A stretch of DNA of 49,308 nt from Chloroflexota bacterium (GTDB lineage: Bacteria; Chloroflexota; Anaerolineae; Anaerolineales; VGOW01), in NCBI GenBank assembly GCA_016875735.1, contig VGOW01000024.1, forward strand, positions 1-49,308, given 5' to 3'. Shown here piece after piece: positions 30,952 through 39,412 of this stretch. How positions within the stretch are numbered: position 1 is the first letter of the stretch; the number at the start of each line of letters is the position of its first letter. Made by a program: the position numbers and the translations under genes. The notes beneath the pieces are model-generated. The model worked only from the letters and a program-made list of their open reading frames with translations. It did no database searches and was not told the origin of the DNA.

Positions 30952-32303
30952 GGGTTAGGTGGTTGGGTGGTTGGGGAGAGGTCGGTGGTGTAGTTGAGGG
31001 TTTTGTCGCCGAAGGAGTCAACGTGTTCGATGGTGAGTGTTTGTGTTACGCCGAAGAGGGGTGTGAGGGCGGCGCGCAGTTGCGAGTCGTCGGCGGCTGC
31101 GCCGTTACGGAGTCGGAGATGCAGTGCGCCATCGGCGAATTGATGGAGGGCGAATTGCGGGAGGGCAAAAGGTTTGAGCGCGGCGGTCACATCGAGGGTG
31201 CTGATGGCGTGACCGTCGGCGGAGCGGAAGAGGACGGGGCGGCGGCCTTCGAGGCCGATGAGCACAGGCTGATCGCCGCGATAGTCGAGCGCGGCGAAGT
31301 CGTTGGTTCGGTAACGGAGGAGTGGAAGAAACGGATTGAAGCCGCCGGTGAGAGTTACTTCGCCTCGACGCCCTATGGGGCAGGGGTTGCCATCAGAATC
31401 AAGTATCTCAACAAAGAGGCCGGGCTGGAGCAGAGTCCAAGTTTCCATATCGGGATCACGGACGGCAACGGGGCCGGTTTCGTTCATCGAATAAACATCG
31501 ACGACGGGACAACCGAAGTGCGATTCGAGTCGGCGGCGAAGTTCGGGCAGGAGCATCATGGCGGTTGAGATGAGCGCGCGCGGGCGCGAGCGCAGTGGGA
31601 GTTGCAGGAGTTCGGCGAAGGCGATGGGATCGCCGGTGTAGATTTCGGGGTTGCAGTCGTCGAGGAAGGGGGCGCGGTCGTCGGGACGCCGCCAGTCGTC
31701 GGGATGCAGGTTGAGTTTGATGTGCCCGGCGTCGTTTTGTTGCGGAGTAATCGAGGGATAGGTGTATGCGCGTTTCTGCCAGCCGACGAGGATGCAGGCC
31801 ACTTGCCCCGCGCCGCTGGTGAGTTCGACTTTGTGACGGGTGAGGGCGAGTTTGAGCAACGGGGTGTAGCACGCGCCCGCGACCGGATGGGAGAGGATGG
31901 TGAGCGGGTGGCCGGTGGCGCCCGAAGTGGCGTACCAAATGAGATCGTCGAGCGGCTGCGAGTCGGGAACGAATGACCAGATTTCGCGGCTGAGGTCGGC
32001 GCGAGTGGTGGTGGGGAGGTCGGCGAACTGCAGGGGACGATCGCCATAGCGGCGATAGAAGGGCACGTCGCGGAAACACATTTCGACGAAATCATCGAGC
32101 CAGTGGGGAAGCGCGCCGGGCGGCCATCCGCGCGGCGAGGCGCGCAGTTCGGATTCGAAGGCGCGCACGCGGCGGAGGTAGTCGGCGGTGAGGCGGTTGC
32201 CGCACTGCGCGGTGTACTTCGGCGCGCGCGGGTGTTCGCGCAACCGGCGCAATAGACGGCGACCTTCGTCGGTGAGGAGAGGGAAGCGGTCAGAGTCAGT
32301 CAT
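30948..32303 (-). CDS. PaaK-like adenylate-forming enzyme, copy B
   Basis: A 451-residue relative of copy A. The N-terminal FPLLTDEGRRLLRRLREHPR, the ATP loop YATSGATGHPLTI, A5 YSMNETGPVA, RYRTNDFAAL and A10 lysine FGDKTLNYTTDL can be aligned position by position. RYRTND replaces the usual RYRTGD, a possible loss near the ribose-binding aspartate. It presumably activates a carboxylate with ATP. A 77-base repeat-filled spacer separates it from its partner gene, while copy A overlaps its partner. Its stop overlaps the NadR-like start. Confidence 0.82.
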   Translation of the reverse strand: MTDSDRFPLLTDEGRRLLRRLREHPRAPKYTAQCGNRLTADYLRRVRAFESELRASPRGWPPGALPHWLDDFVEMCFRDVPFYRRYGDRPLQFADLPTTTRADLSREIWSFVPDSQPLDDLIWYATSGATGHPLTILSHPVAGACYTPLLKLALTRHKVELTSGAGQVACILVGWQKRAYTYPSITPQQNDAGHIKLNLHPDDWRRPDDRAPFLDDCNPEIYTGDPIAFAELLQLPLRSRPRALISTAMMLLPELRRRLESHFGCPVVDVYSMNETGPVAVRDPDMETWTLLQPGLFVEILDSDGNPCPIGRRGEVTLTGGFNPFLPLLRYRTNDFAALDYRGDQPVLIGLEGRRPVLFRSADGHAISTLDVTAALKPFALPQFALHQFADGALHLRLRNGAAADDSQLRAALTPLFGVTQTLTIEHVDSFGDKTLNYTTDLSPTTQPPNP

Positions 32304-32380
32304 AGGTTAACTTCAAACCACAAATTTCAAATTCCAAGCTTCAAATTTGGGAGTTTGAGATTTGAAGTTTGGAGTTCTTC
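32304..32380. repeat. Inverted relatives of the AAACTTCAAATCTC repeat
   Basis: The sequence caaatttcaaattccaagct and the mirror gtttgagatttgaagtttgg can fold back. Together with 30391-30470 it brackets the ligase B/NadR-like pair in opposite orientation. Confidence 0.75.
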
Positions 32381-32968
32381 TCACTCTCTGCCCCATTTAT
32401 CCGCCGCCTCTTCGGCGGCTTTGCGGGCCATCGCTTCGCGGATTTGCTGAGCGCGGGCTTCGGCTTCGCGCGCGGCGCGGATCACGCGCTGGCGTTCGGC
32501 GGTGTTGAGGGTGGCGAGTCGATCCTGCGCTTGCGCTTCGGATTCTCCGGCGGGGCGCAAACCGAGCGCTCCGAGGCAGAGGCGCGCAAGTTCCTCGCGG
32601 CGGTCGGAGTCGGCGATGAATTTGCTCGCCGGAGTCAGTTCGGCGGATTCGTTGAGGCCGGTGGAAAGCAGCCGAAGCGCAGAGTGGGCAAACGCGCGCC
32701 GCTCGCGAAACCACGAATCGTGCAACATCCAGCAGGCGATGAGGATCAGCCGCAAACGGTTGCGATCTTTGTTGCCCTCGCCCGGCTCGAAGGCATCGGC
32801 CTGCGAGGGCGCGAGCGGCCCCCCGCCGAGCTCGACGAGCAGATCGCCGACGACCGCCGCAACGCTCACCCGCCCCTTTTTGCCGATGCGCGGTTCGTCG
32901 AGAAATTCCGGCGGGCACTCGGCCAATCGGCGGGTGAGGGATTCGAGGGGCGGGCCTTCGGCGTTCAT
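32381..32968 (-). CDS. Unknown ~196-residue protein, copy B (intact)
   Basis: Not recognised. The N-terminal half (PPLESLTRRLAECPPEFLDE, VSVAAVVGDLLVELGGG, NRLRLILIACWMLHD) looks globular and helical. The C-terminal half (KFIADSDRREELARLCLGAL then AERQRVIRAAREAEARAQQI) is rich in Arg, Glu and Ala and is probably a long helix or coiled coil. The same gene occurs, frameshifted, before ligase A, so the protein and the ligase form a conserved pair. An ATG at 32980 is possible. I chose 32968 because copy A begins at the same point. Confidence 0.75.
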   Translation of the reverse strand: MNAEGPPLESLTRRLAECPPEFLDEPRIGKKGRVSVAAVVGDLLVELGGGPLAPSQADAFEPGEGNKDRNRLRLILIACWMLHDSWFRERRAFAHSALRLLSTGLNESAELTPASKFIADSDRREELARLCLGALGLRPAGESEAQAQDRLATLNTAERQRVIRAAREAEARAQQIREAMARKAAEEAADKWGRE

Positions 32969-32984
32969 GGCGTCTTTCATCAAC

Positions 32985-33045
32985 GAATTCAGCGGATTGA
33001 ACGGATCATGTTTGAATCAAATCCGCTGAATCCGTTCAATCCGTT
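32985..33045. repeat. TTCAGCGGATTGAACGGAT inverted repeat
   Basis: The sequence ttcagcggattgaacggatc is answered by aatccgctgaatccgttcaa across an atgtttg centre. It forms the 3' end region of the VWA gene. Confidence 0.75.
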
Positions 33046-34784
33046 GACGAATCTTTCTCTCCGTATTTCAATTTGCTGAACCACCGCGCAAATTCTATCA
33101 ACTCATCCCACGTTCGCACGCGGCGCACGTTCCAGCCTTCGCTCTGCGCTCGAACAAGTTCAGGAATCTTCTCGATGTCGTTCCACAGATTCAAGGCCAT
33201 CGTGCCGCCGCCGCGCGCTTTCTCCAACGCCGTCCGCGAAACATCCCAGCCGCTGTTGCCTTTCTCGTCTTTATCGAACATCGTCGTCACGCCGTCGTCG
33301 GAGATGATCAAAATGTGCGCGGGGCGATCCGACGGCTTGCGTTCGGCGAATGTGTCGCGCAAAATGTGAATGGGAAAGGCGGTCGCCCCGGCGATGTATC
33401 CGGTGATGATGGCGAGCAATCGCTTCTCATCGGTGATGAAGCCGCCTGTGGTGTCGAACTGCCCCGCCCCGCTCCACAGCGTGGCCTGCACCCGCGCCCC
33501 CGCGCGCAGAGCCGAGAGAGTCACAATCGTGCCAGCCAGCGCGAGATACGACACGTTCACTTGCGGGTTGGGCATCGAGCCGGAGCAATCGATATACAAA
33601 TCCAAATCGAGCGGCTCGCGTTTCGGAAGCGTCCCCTCTGTTGTGCCATACACGCGCTGAACGGTGGTCATGCCCGGAATGATGCGCGGGCTGATCATCA
33701 CGCTCTCCGTCCAGTCGGCGGCTTCCAGCGGCGAGCCGATGTCCCACGGTTCGAGTCCTTCGGGCAGGGGTTCGGTCGATTCGGGAGTCTCGCGGGCCGG
33801 GAATCGAATCAGGTAGGGAGTCGATCTCTCTTTGTAATATCGGGCAGTGATTTCGTGATCGCTCAAATCGATCCCCATCGCCCGCAAGAGTTGGCCGTAC
33901 TCGAACGGCTCTCGATGCTGGCCGCCGGGGCGTGACGCGCCCGACTCGGTGGGGCGCCGACTCGGATCGCCGGGCTCCTCGTCCAACCCCGACAACTCCG
34001 GATCGAGCGAGGGGTGCATTGCGCCGCCGATCTCGTCGTCGTCGATCTCGGTGAGGCCGGCGGGCGAGCCGTTGCGCCCGGCGTGCTCGGTGTCGCGCCA
34101 GCCTTTGAGCAATTGCTGAATCTGCTCGCCTTCGTTTTCGAGGAGATACGGCAGACACAACGCGGCGAATCGGCCCGAGCCGTCGAGCCAGTCGCGGGCA
34201 TAGGCGCGAACGAGCCGCGCGCCGAGATGGGCGTCGCCCTCGAGTTGCTCGTCAATGGCTCCTTTCGCCAATGTGCCTTTGGTGAGGCTCCACAGAATTT
34301 CATAGATGCGCATGTAAAACGTCCACATGCGATCCGTCGAGTCGGAGCCGATGGTTTTGTACACATCGGCGATCTTGAGGTTAGCGCCGCGCTGAAGGCG
34401 GTCGTTGATCAGCAAGTCGGTGTAAAGGTTGGCGATGAACGGGGCGAGGTGTTCTTTGGTGGGCAGGCCGCGTCTCATGCGGGCGATCATGCGCCCGTGA
34501 TCGGTGAGGTCGGCGGGAGCATACACGTGGTGGCCGATCTCGTGGGCGAGGATTTCGAGGGCGAACGGTTCGAGTTTCTCATCGGCGATCAAGTGCAGGC
34601 CGATGACGACCGATTGATCGTCGAGGCGGATCATGGCGAACGACGTGGCGAGGCCCTCGCGTTTGGCGTCGTCGGGCGAGAAGCACCACAGCGGGTCGCG
34701 CAGTTTGGTGAACTTGCTCCAGATGGCGAGGGCGGCGGGCCAGTGGGCTTGCCATTGCTCGCGGAGATGGGTGATGGTTGGCAT
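33036..34784 (-). CDS. HExxH metallopeptidase-like plus von Willebrand A protein
   Basis: A 582-residue two-part protein. The N-terminal region has LAHEIGHHVYAP (H81, E82, H85), a zinc-peptidase-like motif. An acidic, low-complexity middle follows (about 240-290). The C-terminal VWA domain has a MIDAS motif in DLYIDCSGSMPNP (about 395-407). This layout resembles DUF2201-type proteins, which pair with MoxR ATPases. Such pairs act as chaperone-like or activation machines. The MoxR gene lies 2.3 kb upstream on the same strand. The frame is open to 34808, but those codons belong to a repeat, so I start at the ATG at 34784. Confidence 0.82.
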   Translation of the reverse strand: MPTITHLREQWQAHWPAALAIWSKFTKLRDPLWCFSPDDAKREGLATSFAMIRLDDQSVVIGLHLIADEKLEPFALEILAHEIGHHVYAPADLTDHGRMIARMRRGLPTKEHLAPFIANLYTDLLINDRLQRGANLKIADVYKTIGSDSTDRMWTFYMRIYEILWSLTKGTLAKGAIDEQLEGDAHLGARLVRAYARDWLDGSGRFAALCLPYLLENEGEQIQQLLKGWRDTEHAGRNGSPAGLTEIDDDEIGGAMHPSLDPELSGLDEEPGDPSRRPTESGASRPGGQHREPFEYGQLLRAMGIDLSDHEITARYYKERSTPYLIRFPARETPESTEPLPEGLEPWDIGSPLEAADWTESVMISPRIIPGMTTVQRVYGTTEGTLPKREPLDLDLYIDCSGSMPNPQVNVSYLALAGTIVTLSALRAGARVQATLWSGAGQFDTTGGFITDEKRLLAIITGYIAGATAFPIHILRDTFAERKPSDRPAHILIISDDGVTTMFDKDEKGNSGWDVSRTALEKARGGGTMALNLWNDIEKIPELVRAQSEGWNVRRVRTWDELIEFARWFSKLKYGEKDSSTD

Positions 34785-34826
34785 GAGATCAGTTTTATCA
34801 GCGTTCATCTGCGTTCCAACTCGCGA
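34785..34826. repeat. ATCAGCGTTCATCTGCGTTCC element
   Basis: The gap between the racemase-family gene and the VWA gene holds atcagcgttcatctgcgttc, the same family as 35905-36003 and 42537-42565. Confidence 0.6.
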
Positions 34827-35879
34827 TCACCAGATGTCGCCGACGGTGAAGCCGTTGGGGAAAGGGTCTTCAGGATCGAGGACGTATTGGGCGATGCCAG
34901 TGATCCACGCTGTGCCGCTGAGGGTGGGCGCGACGGCTCTGTGCGGGCCGACTCGAGTCTCTTCGACGAGGCGGCCAGTGAAGATCGTGCCCAAGATTCC
35001 TTCGTGCCGAAAATCTTGCTGCAGGCCAAGCTGGCCTTTGGCATACAGAGTCGCCATCTTGGCGCATGTGCCTGTGCCGCATGGGGAACGATCGAGCGCG
35101 CCCGTCCACGTAGCGGGCTTGTTCCAATCGAGTTTGCCGGTGGCGATGGTGACGGCGTTTTTGCGGTGGGCATCCGGGCGCGACGGGGGGCCGGAAAGCT
35201 GGGCGATGGTGGGGCCGACGATCTCCGGGTTCTGCGGGTGAACGACGGGCAATTGCTCTTGCGTTGCGGCATTGATCATCGCGCTGATGCGGGTGATGTC
35301 GCGGCCTTCGTCGGGCGTGAGGCGCAGGCCAAACGGCGCGGCGTCGGCGATGACGAAAAACATGCCGCCCCAAGCCACGTCCACAGCCACGGTTCCCAAC
35401 TGCGGCACTTCGACTTTGGCATCGAGATGAACGGCGAAGGCCGGAACGTTTCGGAAGGTCACTTGAGTCACTTTGCCGTTGCGGCACTCGGCGCGCACCG
35501 AAATGAGTCCGGCGGGGGTGTCGAGGTTGAGATCGGTGACGGGCTCCTTCATGGGCAACATGCCGGTTTCGAGAAGCGCCGTCACGGTGCAGATGGTGTT
35601 CGAGCCCGACATGGGCGGATATTCGACCTGCTCCATGATGATGAATCCGGCGTCGCAATCGGGGCGAGTGGGCGGCAGGATGAGATTGCAGCAGGCGGGA
35701 GGATAGCCGCGCGGCTCGCGCAACATGCGCAGGCGGATGTGATCGTGGTGCTGTTCGAAGTGTTTCATCTTCTCGAACATTGTTCTGCCGGGCACGTCGA
35801 GCACGCCGCCGGTGATGACGCGGCCATGTTCGCCGCAGGCGTGCAGGTCAACGGCGGTGATCATGTGGGTGAAACGCAT
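34827..35879 (-). CDS. Proline racemase-family enzyme, Ser/Cys type (hydroxyproline epimerase or dehydratase)
   Basis: A 350-residue enzyme of the proline racemase fold. The first catalytic position, cysteine in racemases (MCGH), is serine here: S91 in PPMSGSNTICT. The second cysteine is kept, C267 in DRSPCGTGTCAKMA. In this family the pair at these positions separates proline racemase and 4-hydroxyproline epimerase (Cys/Cys) from 3-hydroxyproline dehydratases (Thr/Cys). Ser/Cys members have mixed hydroxyproline activities. No hydroxyproline catabolic genes are adjacent. The ATG at 35879 has aggagc seven bases upstream. It sits inside the MoxR/VWA block, which may be coincidental. Confidence 0.88.
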   Translation of the reverse strand: MRFTHMITAVDLHACGEHGRVITGGVLDVPGRTMFEKMKHFEQHHDHIRLRMLREPRGYPPACCNLILPPTRPDCDAGFIIMEQVEYPPMSGSNTICTVTALLETGMLPMKEPVTDLNLDTPAGLISVRAECRNGKVTQVTFRNVPAFAVHLDAKVEVPQLGTVAVDVAWGGMFFVIADAAPFGLRLTPDEGRDITRISAMINAATQEQLPVVHPQNPEIVGPTIAQLSGPPSRPDAHRKNAVTIATGKLDWNKPATWTGALDRSPCGTGTCAKMATLYAKGQLGLQQDFRHEGILGTIFTGRLVEETRVGPHRAVAPTLSGTAWITGIAQYVLDPEDPFPNGFTVGDIW

Positions 35880-35904
35880 GAGGGGCTCCTGTGGGCAATA
35901 GACT

Positions 35905-36003
35905 CGGGGGAACGCAGATGACGCAGATAGGGCGGATGAACGCGGTTTGATTTGAGAAGATAATCTGCGCCCATCCATTTGATCTGCGTTATCCGCGTTC
36001 CGA
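35905..36003. repeat. AACGCAGATGACGCAGATAG / GATCTGCGTTATCCGCGTTC inverted repeat
   Basis: Two oppositely oriented arms with gataatctgcgcccatcc between. The element spans the gap between the unknown 339-residue gene and the racemase-family gene and runs into the 3' end of the former. Confidence 0.8.
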
Positions 36004-37008
36004 ATCCGTTGCCGCGATCAAATGCACGGAGTGCGAGTGGGGGATGGTGACGGCCAGTGTGGTTTCGTTGGCGGCGGCGCTGGTGTATTGGGTGAGTTCG
36101 GGAAACTGCTGCTTACCGTTTGGCCCGCTCACTTCGCCGGAACGATGGATGGTGAACGGTGATTTTGTTTTGCCGGTCGAGGGTTGAGCGTCGGTGCGGT
36201 GAAAGGTTGCGCCGAAGGCGTCGGCGGTGAGCAGCCACGATCCTTCGCCGTCGGTGACGATGAAGTGATCGCCAGAGGTGAAGACGAGCGGCGGGGCGAT
36301 GAAGAGTCCGCCGAAGCCGCGAAAGGCGCCGAGGCGGGCGACGATGCCAAGTTCGGGCGTGGAGCGTGAAGGGTGGAGCGTGGGGCGATGCCACGGGTGG
36401 GCGCGGAGGCGGCGAAGGACGGAGTCGAGGGGTTGGGATGAATCGGCGGGGAAGCCGAGAGTGAGGCGAGCCACTGCGGGGGGTAACGTTTCGCAGAGGT
36501 CGAGGGCGGCGGCGCGGTAATGGGCCAGTCCCGATTTCCAAGAAAGTATTTGACCAACTTTGAGGAGGGTTTCGGAGTCGGGGCAATGATCGGCGAGGGC
36601 GAGCATGTCGCGCATCCATTCGCCGGGGCGGGCGCCGGGCGTGGTGGAGATGTTGTAGAGGGCGTTGGTGATTGCGCCGACGATGGCGCGCGGGTCGGCG
36701 GCGATGTGGCGGGCGAATTTGGGGAGGAGGTGCGCCCAGCCGGAGGCAATGAGGGGGTGGCGCGAACGCGGACCGAGAAAATCTTGGGCGAGGAGGTCGA
36801 GGGTGAGATCGTAGAGGGCGTCGGTGGCGGCGAAGGTTTGATCGGGGGCGAGGGCGTGAACGGCTTCGACGATGGGGGCGACGAGGCCACGGAGGAGATC
36901 GGCGAAGGCATCGCCGTCGAGCGCAGGCTTATAGTGGCGCGCCGCGGCAAATTTGCTGTTGAAGCGTTCGCGGTTGGCGGCGAGAGTGGAGGCGAGAGCG
37001 TTGGGCAT
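35989..37008 (-). CDS. Unknown 339-residue protein in the MoxR/VWA block
   Basis: I do not recognise it. The N-terminal two-thirds is helical and Ala/Leu-rich (DAFADLLRGLVAPIVEAVHA, GWAHLLPKFARHIAADPRA), possibly a repeat scaffold. From about residue 215 the sequence turns beta-rich, with glycines and short hydrophobic strands (LVFTSGDHFIVTDGEGSWLL, TLAVTIPHSHSVHLIA). No signal peptide or membrane segment is visible. It lies between the MoxR ATPase and the VWA protein, 109 bases after the former, so a substrate or adaptor role is a reasonable guess. The spacer on each side is repeat DNA. Confidence 0.7.
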   Translation of the reverse strand: MPNALASTLAANRERFNSKFAAARHYKPALDGDAFADLLRGLVAPIVEAVHALAPDQTFAATDALYDLTLDLLAQDFLGPRSRHPLIASGWAHLLPKFARHIAADPRAIVGAITNALYNISTTPGARPGEWMRDMLALADHCPDSETLLKVGQILSWKSGLAHYRAAALDLCETLPPAVARLTLGFPADSSQPLDSVLRRLRAHPWHRPTLHPSRSTPELGIVARLGAFRGFGGLFIAPPLVFTSGDHFIVTDGEGSWLLTADAFGATFHRTDAQPSTGKTKSPFTIHRSGEVSGPNGKQQFPELTQYTSAAANETTLAVTIPHSHSVHLIAATDSERG

Positions 37009-37117
37009 GAATTGGGGAACGCGGATGACGTGGATGGAGCGGATTTACGCTGATGCCTCTTGCTTCTGCTGACGAACCGTTTCGAAGTTCATCCGCCCGA
37101 CCCGCGTCATCCGCGCG
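37009..37117. repeat. GAACGCGGATGACGTGGATG / CCGCGTCATCCGCGC element
   Basis: The spacer holds gaacgcggatgacgtggatg, gagcggatttacgctgatg and the mirror arm catccgcccgacccgcgtca. It belongs to the same class as 35905-36003. Confidence 0.65.
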
Positions 37118-38701
37118 CTACTTCGTTACCAGCCACCTCAAATAATTCGTGTATCGCTGGTGCAAATACTTCAACTTCAGCACATCGTCGAAGAGGTGAC
37201 CGTAGAGTTTGCGGCCTTTGCTCCACTCGGCGAGAAGACGTTCGATCTTGACCAGTCGAGCGCGGGCTTCCGATTCGGCGACGCCTTCCAGCCCGGCGGC
37301 AAACTCCGCTTCGAGTTTCGTCAACGGGTCGTCGTTGTCGAGGTTGAGGCGGTCGTATTCGGCGCACGAGAGATCGAACAGTTTGCGAATCCAGCCCACG
37401 CGATCCACGCGAAAGACGGCGTTGCCCGGCGCTTCGAAGAAAGGCGCGTCGGGGTCGGGCGCGAGTTTGTCGTGAAGCACGAAGGGAATGATCTGCCGCA
37501 AGTCGTCGAGTTCCACTTCGCGGTTGCCGTGAAAGTAAGTGAGGGCTTTGGCAAAAATCAGAACAGTCATCAGCGCCCGCACCGAGAGCCCGTTTTTGGT
37601 TTGCGCGCCGAGGTCTTTTAGTTTGTCTTTGCCGGTCTCGCCCGCCGAGAGTTGATGAATATCGGCGCTGGCCAGTTTGGCGGTGTCTTTGGTTTTGTAT
37701 TCGAGTTGATCGGCGGCCGGCTCGAGGAACTCGAACTGCGAGGCAAAGAACTCGAGTCGGCGGCGCAAGCCGGGGGGAACGGCCACGTCGCGGATCTCGT
37801 CGCCCATCCGATCGATTTCAGATTCGGCGAAGATGATGGCGGGCGGCACAACTTCGGCCGGCTCGATGCCCTCTTCGATTCGAGTCAGCAGTTCGTTGAG
37901 GAAGCGGGTGTTGAAATGCAGAGTCTTCACCACGATGTCGATGCGGTCGCGCAGGGCTTCGATGACTTGATAGGTGCCGCCGCCCGCATCGTCGTTGGCG
38001 GTGAGATACCACGCCGACTCGGGGCATTCGAAAATGTGATCGAGCAGTTCGGCGTAGTTGTCGCCCATCACCGTGAGCAGAGCCGACTGCGTGCGCGTGG
38101 GAATGCGGTTGTACTCGTCGATGATCTTCACTCTCATGCCCAGCCACTTGCGCCACGAGATTTTGATCTCGTCCATGCTTTTGGCGTTGACCAGATCGGC
38201 GGGGAGCGGGTTGCCGAGCAGATCGGAGATGGTCATCTGCGGCTGGCCGTGCTGCATTCCGCGCCGCACCTCTTTGAGCGAGTATCCGGCCAGCACGCCC
38301 ATGAGAATGGCGCTCGACGTTTTGCCCCGCCCGGGCCCGCCCACAAGCAAACAGCGGCGGCGCACGGCGAAGTTGAGCAGGGGCATGAGAATGAACGACG
38401 AATAACTCTGCGCCGAGGGCAGAGTCAGTTTCGCTTTCGAGTCGCCAAAGGTGTAACTGTGATGGGGGCCGTCGTTGTATTCGATGTCGTAATGCGGGCT
38501 GATGACGGCGTGGTTGACGATCCAAAAATAGGCTTGGCGCAATTTTTCGTCGAGGGGGATGCCGGAATCGATTCCCCGCGCCGAGTCGGCCACCGGGCCT
38601 CTGTAGAGATCGGCCACGTCGAAGGTTTTGGCTTGCGGCTTGAGGCGCGGATTGGTGGGCGCGACGGAGACGTGCTGGAATGTGGATTTGAGGGAGGGCA
38701 T
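37118..38701 (-). CDS. MoxR-type AAA+ ATPase
   Basis: A 527-residue ATPase. Walker A is GGPGRGKT (121-128), Walker B IIDEYNR (193-199) and sensor 1 lies in WYLTANDDAGG (231-241). The C-terminal part (about 330-527) is helical. MoxR proteins remodel client proteins together with VWA-domain partners, as in RavA/ViaA or NorQ/NorD. A VWA protein with a HExxH motif is encoded downstream on the same strand. The ATG at 38701 follows a ggag site. Fourteen further upstream codons are repeat-derived and rejected. Confidence 0.88.
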   Translation of the reverse strand: MPSLKSTFQHVSVAPTNPRLKPQAKTFDVADLYRGPVADSARGIDSGIPLDEKLRQAYFWIVNHAVISPHYDIEYNDGPHHSYTFGDSKAKLTLPSAQSYSSFILMPLLNFAVRRRCLLVGGPGRGKTSSAILMGVLAGYSLKEVRRGMQHGQPQMTISDLLGNPLPADLVNAKSMDEIKISWRKWLGMRVKIIDEYNRIPTRTQSALLTVMGDNYAELLDHIFECPESAWYLTANDDAGGGTYQVIEALRDRIDIVVKTLHFNTRFLNELLTRIEEGIEPAEVVPPAIIFAESEIDRMGDEIRDVAVPPGLRRRLEFFASQFEFLEPAADQLEYKTKDTAKLASADIHQLSAGETGKDKLKDLGAQTKNGLSVRALMTVLIFAKALTYFHGNREVELDDLRQIIPFVLHDKLAPDPDAPFFEAPGNAVFRVDRVGWIRKLFDLSCAEYDRLNLDNDDPLTKLEAEFAAGLEGVAESEARARLVKIERLLAEWSKGRKLYGHLFDDVLKLKYLHQRYTNYLRWLVTK

Positions 38702-38710
38702 GAGGACTCC

Positions 38711-38757
38711 GGAAATAGCAATTAGTGATTGGCTATTAGCCATTGGCTATTAGCGAG
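38711..38757. repeat. ATTAGTGATTGGCTATTAGCC inverted repeat
   Basis: The sequence caattagtgattggctatta, then gccattggctattagc, lies between the divergent MoxR and FmdE-like genes. Confidence 0.65.
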
Positions 38758-38782
38758 ATTATAACGGCGATCCGAATGCAGG

Positions 38783-38811
38783 TTGTCCATCGGCGCGTTT
38801 GAGGCTATCAT
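38783..38811 (+). promoter_or_regulatory. Promoter for the FmdE-like gene, apparently leaderless
   Basis: TTGTCC (38783-38788) and TATCAT (38806-38811) are 17 bases apart. The predicted start is about 38818-38819, the first base of the GTG codon. Confidence 0.5.
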
Positions 38812-38818
38812 CGCTCGC

Positions 38819-39412
38819 GTGCCCACGCTCGAAAAATTTCTGGAAGCCTCTGCCGCCCTGCACCGGCACTTGTGCCCGAGGCAAGTGCTGGGCGTCCGCA
38901 TCGGAATGATGGCCGAAGACGCATTGGGGATCGAACTGCCGCAGAACGACAAACGAGTGTTCGCCGTTGTGGAAACCGACGGCTGCGCGTCGGACGGGAT
39001 CGCGGTAGCGACTCACTGCTGGGTGGGAAGGCGGACAATGCGCGTGGAAGATTACGGCAAAGTGGCGGCCACCTTTGTGGACACGCGCACGGGACTCGCT
39101 GTACGCATCGCGCCGCGCCTCGATGCGCGCGAACGCGCAAGCCGATACGCGCCCGAAGCGCACACTCATTGGGAAGCGATGCTGATCGGTTATCAGCGAA
39201 TGCCGCCGAATGAATTGCTGGCGGCGCGAAAGGTTGTGCTGCGCGCGCCGCTGGATGAATGGATCAGCCGCGCCAACCTCAGAGTGTGCTGTGAACAGTG
39301 CGGCGAGGAAATCATGAATCAGCGCGAAGTGGCCCGCAACGGCTTGGCGCTGTGCCGCTCGTGCGCCGGGCCGAGTTACTATTCGTTCTGCGATTCCCCT
39401 CAACCCGAATGA
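38819..39412 (+). CDS. FmdE-like protein with C-terminal zinc ribbon
   Basis: A 197-residue protein of the FmdE family (formylmethanofuran dehydrogenase subunit E). HRHLCPRQVLGVRIG (near residue 16), ETDGCASDGI and GKVAATFVDTRTG match the core fold, which carries a conserved Cys/His site. A four-cysteine ribbon, CEQCGEE and CRSCAG, ends the protein. Family members in non-methanogens lie near molybdenum enzymes but lack a proven function. The frame is open from TTG at 38783, but that codon is the -35 box, so the GTG at 38819 is chosen. The stop overlaps the permease start (ATGA). Confidence 0.82.
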   Translation: MPTLEKFLEASAALHRHLCPRQVLGVRIGMMAEDALGIELPQNDKRVFAVVETDGCASDGIAVATHCWVGRRTMRVEDYGKVAATFVDTRTGLAVRIAPRLDARERASRYAPEAHTHWEAMLIGYQRMPPNELLAARKVVLRAPLDEWISRANLRVCCEQCGEEIMNQREVARNGLALCRSCAGPSYYSFCDSPQPE

